From Verrucomicrobiaceae bacterium (GTDB lineage Bacteria > Verrucomicrobiota > Verrucomicrobiia > Verrucomicrobiales > V1-33), in the NCBI GenBank assembly GCA_027483175.1, contig JAIXVE010000107.1:1-38604 (forward strand): a stretch of 38,604 bases of DNA, written 5' to 3'. Position numbers and translations under genes: made by a program. The notes beneath the pieces were generated by a model. The model ran no database searches. It had not been told where the DNA came from and worked only from the letters and a program-made list of their open reading frames with translations. This document shows, piece by piece, positions 1 through 7,330 of this stretch. The stretch's first letter is position 1. Each line of letters begins with the position of its first letter.

Positions 1-194
1 CACGCCTGACAAGATTTCAATCACAAGATGCCCCATTCCGCACCGGAACCCATCCCTTCCACCCGCCATCCCACCACCAGCCACACTCACGCCTCCTTCA
101 TGTAAGGCCGCCCCATCACACCATCCCAATGCCCCCTCCAGCCAACATCTCCAATCCACCCCCTCACAACACACCCTATCTCAAATCCCCCGCC

Positions 195-435
195 TCCCCC
201 TTGGCCCAAAGGGTCAACCCATACCACACTGGGACATCGCCCCAGGTAAACCCCAACAACATCATCCCGCGGCCTGTAGGGCCACCACATACCCCACCCC
301 TCCGAACCCACGCCCCGCACGCTCTCACAAATGCCCCAAAGGGGACCAAATGTGATAGCCTGGGGCATGGCCCCAGGACAATCCCCCAACAAAAACCCCA
401 AGCCCTGAAAGGGCGCCATAACCCTTCGACGGACA
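195..435. repeat. GC-rich REP-like intergenic repeat cluster
   Basis: This non-coding stretch is a string of short units containing small inverted repeats, for example a GGCCCAAAGGG unit followed by a TGGGACATCGCCCCA unit, then GCCCCAAAGGGG followed by CCTGGGGCATGGCCCCAGG, then GCCCTGAAAGGGCG. The ORF track calls overlapping ORFs on both strands here, as expected of palindromic GC-rich repeats and not of a gene. Units of this style are common between genes in Verrucomicrobiota and Planctomycetota. The rest of 1-194 is C-rich with no gene I can support. Confidence 0.55.
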
Positions 436-460
436 TCGCCCCGCACCAAAGAGCCTCACA

Positions 461-572
461 CCGCCCCTCACCAACGTAGAACGGACTTTCCAGTCCGTTA
501 CCCCAAAAACACACGACCTCCGGCACCCGGCGGTCACTTTGCCCCTTCAGGGTGGTGCACTTTGGGTGACCG
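461..572. repeat. Dispersed ~110-bp repeat, copy 1
   Basis: The segment contains the perfect hairpin ACGGACTTTCCAGTCCGT (7-bp stem, 4-nt loop) at 481-498. A second block follows, reading roughly CCGGCGGTCAC and ending GGTGGTGCACTTTGG. In this copy GCGGTCAC and GTGACCGC form an 8-bp inverted repeat around the second block. The same two blocks occur in the same order at 1372-1490, and the second block recurs near 3614-3664 and 3849-3912. It looks like a non-autonomous REP/MITE-like element. From 573 to 742 I see only C-rich spacer. Confidence 0.65.
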
Positions 573-742
573 CTGCCAGGCGCCCCCATCCGCAAAAATC
601 CCCATCAAGCCACACCCGCAAAACTAAAAACGCCTCAATCACCCAACCCCTCACCTAGCCCCGTCAGTGGAACGCCGTGCCGCCTCCATTCCATCCCTCA
701 ATCGCCCCCGCCATCACTCCGACCAGCCACCTGAGAATCAGT

Positions 743-937
743 TCATTCGTTGATCTCCGCAAGGACATCATCAAGCGACCTCGTCGCCTCCGATGCCGCA
801 GATACCCGCTCCTCGCGCAGAACCCGGAGATCCTCCAAGTCTTCCAGTGCCTCCTGGATCTGCAGAAATTCCTCGTAAGGAAGGACAACAAACTCCTTCC
901 TTCCATCCTTTTCGATGATCTGTGGGTGAATGCTCAT
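743..937 (-). CDS. Type II antitoxin, Phd/YefM-like
   Basis: A 64-residue acidic protein starting MSIHPQIIEKDGRKEFVVLP, followed by a helical, Glu-rich stretch (EALEDLEDLRVLREE). This is the usual shape of short Phd/YefM-like antitoxins: an N-terminal DNA-binding beta-alpha part with a 'KDG..EFVVLPYEE' strand, then a C-terminal toxin-binding helix. It should neutralise the RelE/ParE-like toxin encoded just upstream and probably autoregulate the pair. Its ATG overlaps the toxin stop codon as ATGA, so the two are translationally coupled. The gene order is toxin first, the reverse of typical relBE or phd-doc. The family assignment is by sequence feel; a RelB-type antitoxin is the alternative. 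Confidence 0.8.
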   Translation of the reverse strand: MSIHPQIIEKDGRKEFVVLPYEEFLQIQEALEDLEDLRVLREERVSAASEATRSLDDVLAEINE

Positions 938-1185
938 GATCTGTAGGCTTCCTTCCGGTGGAGTATGCGATACACGATGATTTCGCCATCCGCGATCTCA
1001 AAAAGTGCCCGCCAATCGCCAGATCTCATCCGGTATTCCGGGTGATGATTGGTCAGGCGCTTCACGTCCCCGGAAAGATCCTCCTCAAGGAGCCTCAGTC
1101 GCTCAACGAGTCTCTTACGATCTTGAGAGGGCATTTCCTTCAGATCCTTCTCCGCTTTGGGTTTGAGTGTGACGCGATATCTCAC
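934..1185 (-). CDS. RelE/ParE-family toxin
   Basis: An 83-residue basic protein of typical RelE/ParE length. It has an N-terminal strand and helix (MRYRVTLKPKAEKDLKEMP), a middle 'LSGDVKRLTNHHPEYRMRSG' region and the diagnostic C-terminal strands 'RALFEIADGEIIVYRILHR'. RelE members cleave mRNA on the ribosome and ParE members poison gyrase; this sequence alone does not decide between them. The start is GTG (GTGAGATATCGC); nearby upstream ATG codons are out of frame. The gene ends in an ATGA overlap with the antitoxin gene, so the pair forms one operon in toxin-antitoxin order, as in HigBA-type loci. It lies among repeats in a region of apparent gene turnover. Confidence 0.85.
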   Translation of the reverse strand: MRYRVTLKPKAEKDLKEMPSQDRKRLVERLRLLEEDLSGDVKRLTNHHPEYRMRSGDWRALFEIADGEIIVYRILHRKEAYRS

Positions 1186-1684
1186 AAAGAAAGTTCATCC
1201 CTTTTTCGAGACTTCATACCTCGGTAGACGCGCCCCGTCCGCGGTGCCGTAAAGCACCACGTCATCAGGAACTGAACCGCCGCTCAGAGAATCCATCTCC
1301 GTAGCTATACTCCACCTCACGCCGGATGTCCACGCCCAAACCCCCGCAATTCCCGGGACTGCAGCCCCCATCCGCCACCCCTCACCAACGTAGAACGGAC
1401 TTTCCAGTCCGTTCCCCTAACCCAGAACCTCACACACCAACTCCGACACCCGACAGTCACTTCGCCGTCCAGAGTGGCGCACTTTGGAATGGTCAGCTGA
1501 TCGGCCCTGTTAGCCCATAACTCAAGAAATGGACCCGTTCCTCGCCCTCCCCCGCAGAGCGACTGAGTCTTCACCTTTTCCCAAAAAACCAGAAATTGCC
1601 AGCTCTATGCCGACCTGCACCATCCGGTGCCAAAACGGCGCCCTTCACCATTGATCGCACCAGCCACCCCGTTACCATGAGTGT
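1186..1684. other. Intergenic spacer with repeat copy 2
   Basis: No gene can be supported here. It should contain the promoter of the toxin-antitoxin pair at its left end, the second copy of the ~110-bp repeat at 1372-1490, and from about 1634 the start of the segment duplicated at 3211. The ORFs called here are shadows of the repeat. Confidence 0.5.
1372..1490. repeat. Dispersed ~110-bp repeat, copy 2
   Basis: Second copy of the element at 461-572. The core 'CTCACCAACGTAGAACGGAC' and the hairpin ACGGACTTTCCAGTCCGT (1395-1412) are identical, and the downstream block ending AGTGGCGCACTTTGG is diverged. The flanking 8-bp GCGGTCAC/GTGACCGC inverted repeat seen in copy 1 is not kept here. Confidence 0.65.
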
Positions 1685-1987
1685 GTGAACACGCTCAGCA
1701 GAAGTACCGGCGGCAAGGTGGTTCGCGACAATCTGCGTTTCCCTGAAAGCACAGCCAAACGACTCAGGGAAGCTTCGGCGATCCGTGGCCAGTCGGTCGA
1801 CGCATTCGTTCTGGAACTGGTTTCCCGGGAAGCCGACCGTGTGCTCGAAGAGGAGAAGTATTGGAACCTGTCGGTCGAAGCTGCTGAAAAGATTCAGCAG
1901 CTGCTCGCCAGGCCCCCAGCCATGAATGCAGCCGCAAAGAAAGCTGCCAAGCACCTCGCCGCACATGTCCGCATTCGACCTTGAGGT
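1634..1987 (+). repeat. Segmental duplication, copy 1 (DUF1778 gene plus upstream region)
   Basis: The DNA here and at 3211-3560 align along their whole length: about 50 bp of upstream sequence (CCCTTCAC.ATTGATCGCA..) plus the full DUF1778 reading frame. The match breaks down a few bases after the stop codon, so promoter and gene were duplicated together. Confidence 0.75.
1685..1984 (+). CDS. Orphan DUF1778-type (TacA-like) antitoxin, copy 1
   Basis: A 99-residue protein with a ribbon-helix-helix-like N-terminus ('VRDNLRFPESTAKRLREASA') followed by 'RGQSVDAFVLELVSREADRV', the pattern of DUF1778 antitoxins, which normally pair with a GNAT acetyltransferase toxin encoded directly downstream. 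No such toxin follows: the next 230 bp have no supportable ORF. The start is GTG. Four in-frame-unrelated codons, ATG-AGT-GTG-TGA, overlap this GTG, and the same arrangement (ATG-CCC-GTG-TGA) is kept in copy 2, so a minimal leader ORF or a decayed original start is possible. The protein differs from copy 2 at about 17 of 99 positions. It could repress its own promoter or protect against a related toxin elsewhere (inference). Confidence 0.75.
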   Translation: MNTLSRSTGGKVVRDNLRFPESTAKRLREASAIRGQSVDAFVLELVSREADRVLEEEKYWNLSVEAAEKIQQLLARPPAMNAAAKKAAKHLAAHVRIRP

Positions 1988-2213
1988 GCTGACGGAGGTG
2001 CTTGACCGAGGGGATCCGCCGCGGCCAAAAGCTTCCCCGCGCTCAACCCGCTGCGCGCGAACTCCTGCACGACTCAATCTTCCGCCGGTGTCACGAAGGC
2101 CCGGCCCTCCGAGTCCTGCGCATGAACGTATCAAAATCCATAAACAAGGCCACAGAATCGACCGGCGGAGCTATCCGCAGACGACCCAGTGTGTCTAATC
2201 TCGAAGCTTATCA

Positions 2214-2876
2214 CTATCGAGGACCCTCTGCCGCGCACTCTGCGATGGCATTCCTTACCGCCTCCGAAGAAACCGTCGCCATCGATCCCATTGAGCAGGT
2301 TGAGTGAGAGCGGTACGAAACAGCCATATTACGGAGCGCACATCTGAGTATTTGTTTGTGATGTGAATCCATGTTTTTTACAGCCGACACCAGCAAGCAA
2401 ATCCAAGTATTCAAATACTGATTCCTGTATGGCTGAAGCGGCAGCGAAGTCTGAACCGATCTCGCGTTCTCGTTAAGATAGCTCAGGACTGCCTTTACCG
2501 ATCTCCCATTGTGCTCATATTCGGAGATTTCAGGCAAATCCGAGCAGATTAAACCGCAGACAATTTGTATGCGGAGCGCCGACAATTCGGTGCTCCCAAG
2601 CCTATCCATGCAGCCCTTAAAATCAGATGTTTCACTAGAACTTTCATCTCCAATCACGTAAAGGACTTTTGCAGCATACAGAATGCATAGCCAAACCCAC
2701 TCAATTTGATCGACTTCACCCCTGTATCTATCGATCTTCACACTGAAGGCTTTACCGTCAGGCGTGGTCGCTGTAAACGCCATGATTGCTTTAGCAGTTA
2801 GAGCTTTTGCCGCAACCCAGTACATAGCTGCCACAACCACAATCAAAAACAATAAAATACCGAAGAATACTTGCAT
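2214..2876 (-). CDS. Hypothetical membrane-anchored protein
   Basis: A 220-residue protein with one strong N-terminal membrane segment (FFGILLFLIVVVAAMYWVAA, residues ~3-22), which may be a signal anchor, and a soluble remainder with several cysteines and no domain I recognise. The gene is clearly AT-richer than the suf operon or the P450 gene, which suggests a different origin. It stands alone on the minus strand between the two DUF1778 copies. Its extreme C-terminal residues (after about 180) look less protein-like, so the end may be affected by a frameshift or read-through; this is only an impression. Function unknown. Confidence 0.6.
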   Translation of the reverse strand: MQVFFGILLFLIVVVAAMYWVAAKALTAKAIMAFTATTPDGKAFSVKIDRYRGEVDQIEWVWLCILYAAKVLYVIGDESSSETSDFKGCMDRLGSTELSALRIQIVCGLICSDLPEISEYEHNGRSVKAVLSYLNENARSVQTSLPLQPYRNQYLNTWICLLVSAVKNMDSHHKQILRCALRNMAVSYRSHSTCSMGSMATVSSEAVRNAIAECAAEGPR

Positions 2877-3210
2877 TGGCTTTGATGAAGTTCGTTTTTC
2901 TCCAGTTTTTGGCTCTTGGCTCTAGCCTATCCGCGGAAGCGGATGGATTAAATCGTGAAATCCGGTTTTAGTCAATGATTCTTTCATCCGGATGACACCA
3001 AATAAAGAAATTTATCGCCTCCGCTCTCGCTGATGGACCCGCCGCCGCGGGTCCCGGCATCGAGGTGGTTCCTGCTGCCGCCAACTTCGAGCGGACAAAG
3101 TCCGCCTCCACTATGGTGATCGAAGACCCGGATGAGGCTGAAACCACGCCTCCCTCTAGCTCCGACGATGCCAAGTCTATGGGCGGCCTACACCAGTCAG
3201 TGCCTGTACG
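2877..3210. other. Spacer without a clear gene
   Basis: The left part is AT-rich and probably carries the promoter of the 220-aa gene. The right part (about 3010-3200) is GC-rich and holds a plus-strand open frame reading 'SALADGPAAAGPG..' without a convincing start or family. It may be a gene remnant. A small GCGGAC-AAA-GTCCGC hairpin lies near 3092. Confidence 0.35.
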
Positions 3211-3560
3211 GTTCCCTTCACGGTTGATCGCAGCGGCCACCCAATTACCATGCCCGTGTGAAGACGCTCAGCAGAAATACCGGCGGCAAGGTGGTTCGCG
3301 TGAATCTGCGTTTCCCCGAAAGCTCAGTCAAACGACTCAAGGGAGCTTCGGCAATCCGTGGCCAGTCAGTCGCCGCATTCGTTCTGGAAGTGGTTTCCCG
3401 GGAAGCCGACCGCGTGCTCGAAGAGGAGAAGTATTGGAACCTGTCCGCCGAGGCCACCGAGAAGATTCAGCAGCTGCTCGCCAGCCCCCCGACCATGAAT
3501 GCGGCCGCGGAGAAAGCTGCCATCGACCTCGCCGCACACGTCCGCATTCGATCTTGAGCT
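3211..3560 (+). repeat. Segmental duplication, copy 2 (DUF1778 gene plus upstream region)
   Basis: Partner of 1634-1987. The upstream stretch CCCTTCACGGTTGATCGCA and the whole DUF1778 frame are shared, and similarity ends just past the stop codon. Confidence 0.75.
3258..3557 (+). CDS. Orphan DUF1778-type (TacA-like) antitoxin, copy 2
   Basis: A 99-residue paralogue of the protein at 1685, with the same ribbon-helix-helix-like N-terminus (RVNLRFPESSVKRLKGASA) and an identical central 'SREADRVLEEEKYWNLS' segment. Changes cluster near the N-terminus and in the last 25 residues. The start is GTG, again overlapping an ATG-CCC-GTG-TGA string. No GNAT toxin gene follows; downstream lies repeat DNA. 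Keeping two intact frames without a toxin suggests either recent duplication or selection for an antitoxin or repressor role. Both are inference. Confidence 0.75.
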   Translation: MKTLSRNTGGKVVRVNLRFPESSVKRLKGASAIRGQSVAAFVLEVVSREADRVLEEEKYWNLSAEATEKIQQLLASPPTMNAAAEKAAIDLAAHVRIRS

Positions 3561-3613
3561 GCTGACGAACGAGCGAGCCCAAAAAGCGTTCCGCTGCGGC
3601 ATGCCTGGCGCAC

Positions 3614-3664
3614 GAACTCCCGTACCCGGCGGTCATCTCACCGTCCGCGGTGGTGCACTTTGGA
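3614..3664. repeat. Dispersed repeat, second block only (copy 3)
   Basis: The sequence ACCCGGCGGTCATCTCACCG.. followed by GCGGTGGTGCACTTTGG matches the second half of the repeats at 461-572 and 1372-1490. The ACGGACT hairpin half is absent. Confidence 0.5.
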
Positions 3665-3848
3665 GCGGAACCACCATCGTAGCGTGCCACCATCCGCCGG
3701 TTCACGCTTACTGCCGCAGAAATCCACCGCTGGGAAACTCCTTTCGCGGCAAGAACTTGAATGGCCTGTTGATCGGAGATGTTCAGGATGCGCCGCATAC
3801 CCCAACATCCCGATTCATACCGGCCCGGGCAGAGGCGCTTCGCGCTCC

Positions 3849-3915
3849 GGCAACGGTGCACTTTGACACCTCGAAAACTGACCATCGGTGGCGCACTTTT
3901 GGTGACCGCGGACCG
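3849..3915. repeat. Dispersed repeat, two degenerate partial copies
   Basis: Two short pieces of the same repeat lie close together: CAACGGTGCACTTTGACACC, then CGGTGGCGCACTTTTGGTGA followed by CCGCGGACCGCGG. Each keeps the GG(T/C)GCACTTT core. The 3561-4002 interval otherwise has no supportable gene. Confidence 0.45.
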
Positions 3916-4002
3916 CGGGTGCCAGAAGGCTTTGGTGACCACCGATCACACGACCGCTGCCAGCCGCACCCGTTGCCCGCATTCATTCAGCTCCGGATCC
4001 CG

Positions 4003-4248
4003 TCATCCCGGAGTCGCCTGATTCCGCAACAGTATCAGCCCTTCAAGCTTCCGGAACCCCTCGGTCGAAAGGATCTCTTCAGGGTACAAACGGGCTGCAT
4101 CTGCCAAAAACCCAAGCAGGTCGTCGGCAAGAAGATCGAAAGGCATGACCACACTGCGGACTTCACCCCCTTCGTCAAAGGACACCGACACGAGTCGGCG
4201 ACCCGAATCCTGATCAATGTATTCTCGAATGTTGCGTGCAATGTTCAT
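4003..4248 (-). CDS. Small hypothetical protein
   Basis: An 81-residue acidic protein with a regular, protein-like composition: 'VSVSFDEGGEVRSVVMPFDL' followed by 'LADDLLGFLADAARLYPEEI'. There is no membrane segment or known motif. It begins ATG (MNIARNIREYIDQDSG) and has no obvious Shine-Dalgarno sequence. The overlapping plus-strand ORFs look like shadows because their composition is not protein-like. It stands alone between repeat DNA and the frameshifted gene at 4318. Function unknown. Confidence 0.55.
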   Translation of the reverse strand: MNIARNIREYIDQDSGRRLVSVSFDEGGEVRSVVMPFDLLADDLLGFLADAARLYPEEILSTEGFRKLEGLILLRNQATPG

Positions 4249-4317
4249 CTACAGATGTGAGGTGAGAGGCTTCATTGGCGAGGAGCGCCCGCTTCTGAAA
4301 TTCAATGCCAGAGTGTT

Positions 4318-5025
4318 TTGGGGAAGAAGAAGCCCGCCTCTCCCCCGGCCCCGAAACGCGCCAAAAACACCTTGCGGAAATCATCAGCGGCGTTTAAAAC
4401 TATGTTATGCTCCAGTCTATTCCTTGGCCGGAAATGTTTATCGCATCCACAGCCCCTTGTCAAATACTTTTGGCAAGTCCACCGGAATCAATTGCAGCGC
4501 CTGCTTCCGTTTCAAAACGGGAGTCTCTACACACCACAAGGTTTTTGGCTCACGACCGAAGACTTCCGTCGGAGCCTCAAGGACTGGAAGACAGCAGACA
4601 ACACTTTGAACGGATCCTGAAACGCTATAACGACCATGTTACCACCCATCAAGTCGGCGGTGTCGTTGTGGAGGGGGCGCTAGACATTATGGATTCGACG
4701 CTCACTCTGGCCGAAGGCGGCGGCGCGGTCGCCGCGCCATTCACAAGAGGTACTTCCCTCGCTGTCAGTGGAACGGCCTATCTTTTACGCAAACAAATCG
4801 AGTACACGAAAGACGTTTACAAGGAGCAAGGCCGCGAGACTCTATCAAGACGATTAGCCCGAGACCTGAAACAGTTCCAGGCGGCAGACCCTCAATTATG
4901 AGCTTGCACAGGTTGCACTTTCGATTACTCTCGATAAGTTCATTAAATACTTCGCCAATTACGCGATATTTACGAAACCACTCTACCGCAAATTGCTTAC
5001 GAGCAAACACGCAGCATCAACATGA
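4318..5025 (+). pseudogene. Hypothetical gene broken by two compensating frameshifts
   Basis: No single frame covers this gene, but three overlapping frames join plausibly. Frame 1 from 4318 ends with protein-like 'TPQGFWLTTEDFRRSLKDWK' near 4600. The next frame (the 4407-4901 ORF) carries 'VVVEGALDIMDSTLTLAEGG', a glycine-rich hydrophobic stretch and 'RKQIEYTKDVYKEQGRETLS' up to about 4890. Frame 1 then resumes with 'ELAQVALSITLDKFIKYFAN' and stops at TGA 5023-5025. That stop overlaps the ATG of the next gene as ATGA, the usual sign of a coupled gene pair, which supports the third segment being the true C-terminus. The gene may be a decayed pseudogene, or the frameshifts may be sequence errors. 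No family is recognised. Confidence 0.5.
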
Positions 5026-5558
5026 AGACAACTTTTTTCTGGGATTTCATCGATTTAAGGTTCCGCGATTTGGCCTGCCTAGTCGGCGCGCTCCGAATTC
5101 TTAACAGTGCAACATTCTGCGGAATCATCGCCCTCGCGTTCTTGGCGCTCAGCACAACGGCGACCTTCGCTCAAGTTGGACTAAAGGTCGAGGAATTTGA
5201 TGCGAAAATCGGAACGCCCGTCAAGGAGCATCGCGAGAATGTCCCTGCGCCGACAAACATTTATCATAAGGATGGATTACAGCTCCAAGCTGCCCTGAAG
5301 AATGGCTCCATAACAGGATGCATTTATCACAAAATTACAGCTGTCGGTGCAGCAAAAAAACCACTTTCTGAAAGTGATATTAAACGCATCCTCGAATGGA
5401 ATGCAATCACAGCAGAAGACATGGAACTTGTCATCGAAAAGAAAGGGAAGAAGGTGTTCTCCGCGAAAGGTAAAAAGTTTTTGGTTGTCAACGACACTGT
5501 GGGTAATATGTACACCGTATTGGATTCGGCAGCAGCGGCGGAGTACTATTCCAAATAG
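5022..5558 (+). CDS. Hypothetical exported protein
   Basis: A 178-residue protein with a long N-region, then a hydrophobic core (FCGIIALAFLALSTTATFAQ, residues ~32-51) ending in a plausible signal-peptidase site after TFA. The mature part is a small alpha/beta-looking domain rich in Lys (e.g. 'MELVIEKKGKKVFSAKGKKF'). An internal start nearer the hydrophobic core is possible, but the ATG at 5022 overlaps the upstream stop as ATGA, which favours it. The DNA is AT-richer than the suf region. It probably forms an operon with the frameshifted gene before it. No family recognised. Confidence 0.65.
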   Translation: MKTTFFWDFIDLRFRDLACLVGALRILNSATFCGIIALAFLALSTTATFAQVGLKVEEFDAKIGTPVKEHRENVPAPTNIYHKDGLQLQAALKNGSITGCIYHKITAVGAAKKPLSESDIKRILEWNAITAEDMELVIEKKGKKVFSAKGKKFLVVNDTVGNMYTVLDSAAAAEYYSK

Positions 5559-5903
5559 GGTCGATCGCCACTAATTCCGGCCACCTCACAAGGAATTCAT
5601 CTCACGTGTGCAGCGATGATTCCCACGGCTCCGCAAGACAGCTAGCTAGCACCACCATAGAATTCGGCTTAAACTATCACTAAACCAATCAGCGCAACCT
5701 CGATGGATCAGGTCCCAACACATTCCTGATTTATTTCCAGCATTGACCTTAGCAAGTTTCGCTGCCGCAGCTGACACATCCTCTGAGAACTTGCTGGTAG
5801 CGAACAAAAAACCGCAACCGTGTCAGCAACCATCTAATGTCCGGGAGTTTCTTGTGAAGAATCAGGAACATATTGCCTCAGAGAACCTCGATCGGTTAAA
5901 ATA
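5559..5903. other. Spacer, possible gene remnant
   Basis: No intact gene. The minus strand near 5660-5830 has a short protein-like frame ('SAAAAKLAKVNAGNKSGMCW') without a start, which may be residue of a lost gene. The right end should carry the promoter of the gene at 5904. Confidence 0.3.
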
Positions 5904-6206
5904 ATGAAACCGTCTGTCACCACACTACTGCCAATTCCACTCTTGCTGCTTGCCCTAGCTCCGACGAATCCATACGCTTACTATACATTTTTGAGGATTG
6001 TCTGCTGTGGATGCTTCGGATACGCAGCATTCCTCCAGCGCAGCCAAGGTCGCAATTCATGGACATTCGCCTTTGTTGGACTTGCAGTAGTTTACAATCC
6101 AGTTTTTCGCATTCATCTGGATCGCACTTTTTGGAGCATTGTGAACATTGCGACCATAGTTTTCCTCATAGTCGCTTACAAGAACCTCCATCGCAGAGCG
6201 CCATGA
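5904..6206 (+). CDS. Small integral membrane protein, DUF6804-like
   Basis: A 100-residue protein with about three membrane segments: LLPIPLLLLALAP, FLRIVCCGCFGYAAF and the C-terminal SIVNIATIVFLIVAY. The order 'YAYYTFLRIV..', '..VYNPVFRIHLDRTFW..', then a final hydrophobic helix resembles the small DUF6804-type membrane proteins, whose function is unknown. The start ATG is clear. Such genes often turn up as single accessory genes, in keeping with this AT-richer, patchy region. Domain assignment is from memory of the family pattern. Confidence 0.7.
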   Translation: MKPSVTTLLPIPLLLLALAPTNPYAYYTFLRIVCCGCFGYAAFLQRSQGRNSWTFAFVGLAVVYNPVFRIHLDRTFWSIVNIATIVFLIVAYKNLHRRAP

Positions 6207-6632
6207 ATCATGTTTTTCTATGCTTTTTCAAAAAGCCGAAATTTTTGATTGTCACATTCTGGCGCGCATGGGCGGAACAGGCCCTTAAACGCACCCTCGG
6301 GTCAATTTCTTGTCATACCCATCAAGCAACACGAAGTTTACACAACATTCCATCGCCAATTAGCATGGCCCTGATGGAAATCCCTCCATTGCCTGGACCG
6401 TCCACAACCGGAACTCGTCACGAGGCGAACGCAGTCCCGCTTGGATTCCTGCGAAGATTTGCACTGGTTTATTTGTGGCGGCCCTGATTTGTCCGCCGCC
6501 ACTGAAAGCGGCCTTTTCCGTCACGGCTAATGTCCAAACCCCTACCTCTGTTTTCCGTTTCATGTCTGAGCGAAACACCCTCCGGTGATGCAATGGAAAC
6601 ACGTAGTATGCCGAAATCAGACTCCGGTGATC
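6207..6632. other. Spacer without a supportable gene
   Basis: Short ORFs occur on both strands, but none has protein-like composition or a family I recognise. No repeat or hairpin stands out. Confidence 0.35.
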
Positions 6633-6848
6633 TCAGCTGAATATGTACCTCAGAAGATCGATGGGCCAAATAAGAGCTCTCACGCTTGATTCCATCGACT
6701 TATCGAAAAACCAGGCAAAGAAACCGTGCTGCTGTATAAATTTCCAGCCGTGGTACGTGCCAGAAATCACGCACCCGATAGGGTAAATTACTTTAACTAG
6801 GTCAAAAAAAACCCTTCCGATCTCGCTTTCGTCTTTGTTATTAATCAT
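6633..6848 (-). CDS. Small hypothetical membrane-associated protein
   Basis: A 71-residue protein with a soluble N-terminus (MINNKDESEIGRVFFDLVKV), one hydrophobic region (VIYPIGCVISGTY) and an amphipathic, aromatic-rich C-terminal half (HGFFAWFFDKS..). Its ATG overlaps, as ATGA, the stop codon of the truncated reading frame at 6845-6991, which supports the start and suggests the two were once an operon. AT-rich. No family recognised. Confidence 0.5.
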   Translation of the reverse strand: MINNKDESEIGRVFFDLVKVIYPIGCVISGTYHGWKFIQQHGFFAWFFDKSMESSVRALIWPIDLLRYIFS

Positions 6849-6991
6849 TTTTTAAACCTTAAATAAGAGGGCGGTTTCGGTTGTCCAGCTCCATATTCAA
6901 TGAAAGAACCATCCCAATCATTTGATTTAATGTTGACGTCGAGCCCTCCGTTACAAATCTTCACCACACTTTTCCTCAAAATGCAAACAAT
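6845..6991 (-). pseudogene. 5'-truncated gene fragment
   Basis: This minus-strand frame is too short for the ORF track. It reads, after an upstream in-frame stop, 'KICNGGLDVNIKSNDWDG' then 'SFIEYGAGQPKPPSYLRFKK' and a TGA. It has convincing protein-like composition but no ATG start. The TGA overlaps the ATG of the 71-aa gene (ATGA). The frame is cut off about 20 bp from where the IS630-type remnant begins, so an insertion or deletion involving that element probably removed its 5' part. Confidence 0.45.
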
Positions 6992-7009
6992 TTATGCTGT
7001 AACCCGAAA

Positions 7010-7330
7010 GTGATGAGCTGGATCATATGGTGCAACCAGCGTCACCGCAAGCTGCACGGGGTGGTCCGCATGGCATTGCACTTCCCGCTAACCTCATCCT
7101 CATGGATGAATCTTGTCGAACGATTCTTCCGCGAACTGGCAATCGATTGCGTGCGCGATGGCAGCTTCAGAAGCGTCGGCGAGCTGGCGGCCTCGATAGA
7201 AGCCTATCTAAGGCAGCGCGATCATAACCCGAAGCGATACGTCTGGAAAGCCGAAGGAGCGGATATACTCAGGAAGTTGCACCGAGCAAAGGAATCTCTC
7301 ACCAAAGTCTGCGAATCAAAACCGTACTGA
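7010..7330 (+). mobile_element. IS630-family transposase, 3' remnant
   Basis: The 106-residue frame matches the C-terminal end of IS630-type DDE transposases: 'HFPLTSSSWMNLVERFFREL' includes the conserved third acidic residue (the Glu of NLVERFF), followed by a typical tail 'RQRDHNPKRYVWKAEGADIL'. The N-terminal helix-turn-helix and the first two catalytic aspartates are missing, so it cannot be active. No terminal inverted repeats or target duplication could be identified. The nominal start (GTGATG) is simply the first start codon in the open part. Confidence 0.85.

Noticed and set aside
87-595. Overlapping ORFs on both strands in the first 600 bp
   Set aside because: They arise from palindromic GC-rich repeats.
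3337-4260. ORFs of 201 and 253 aa across the repeat region after DUF1778 copy 2
   Set aside because: They run through known repeat copies and the opposite strand of real genes; composition is not protein-like.
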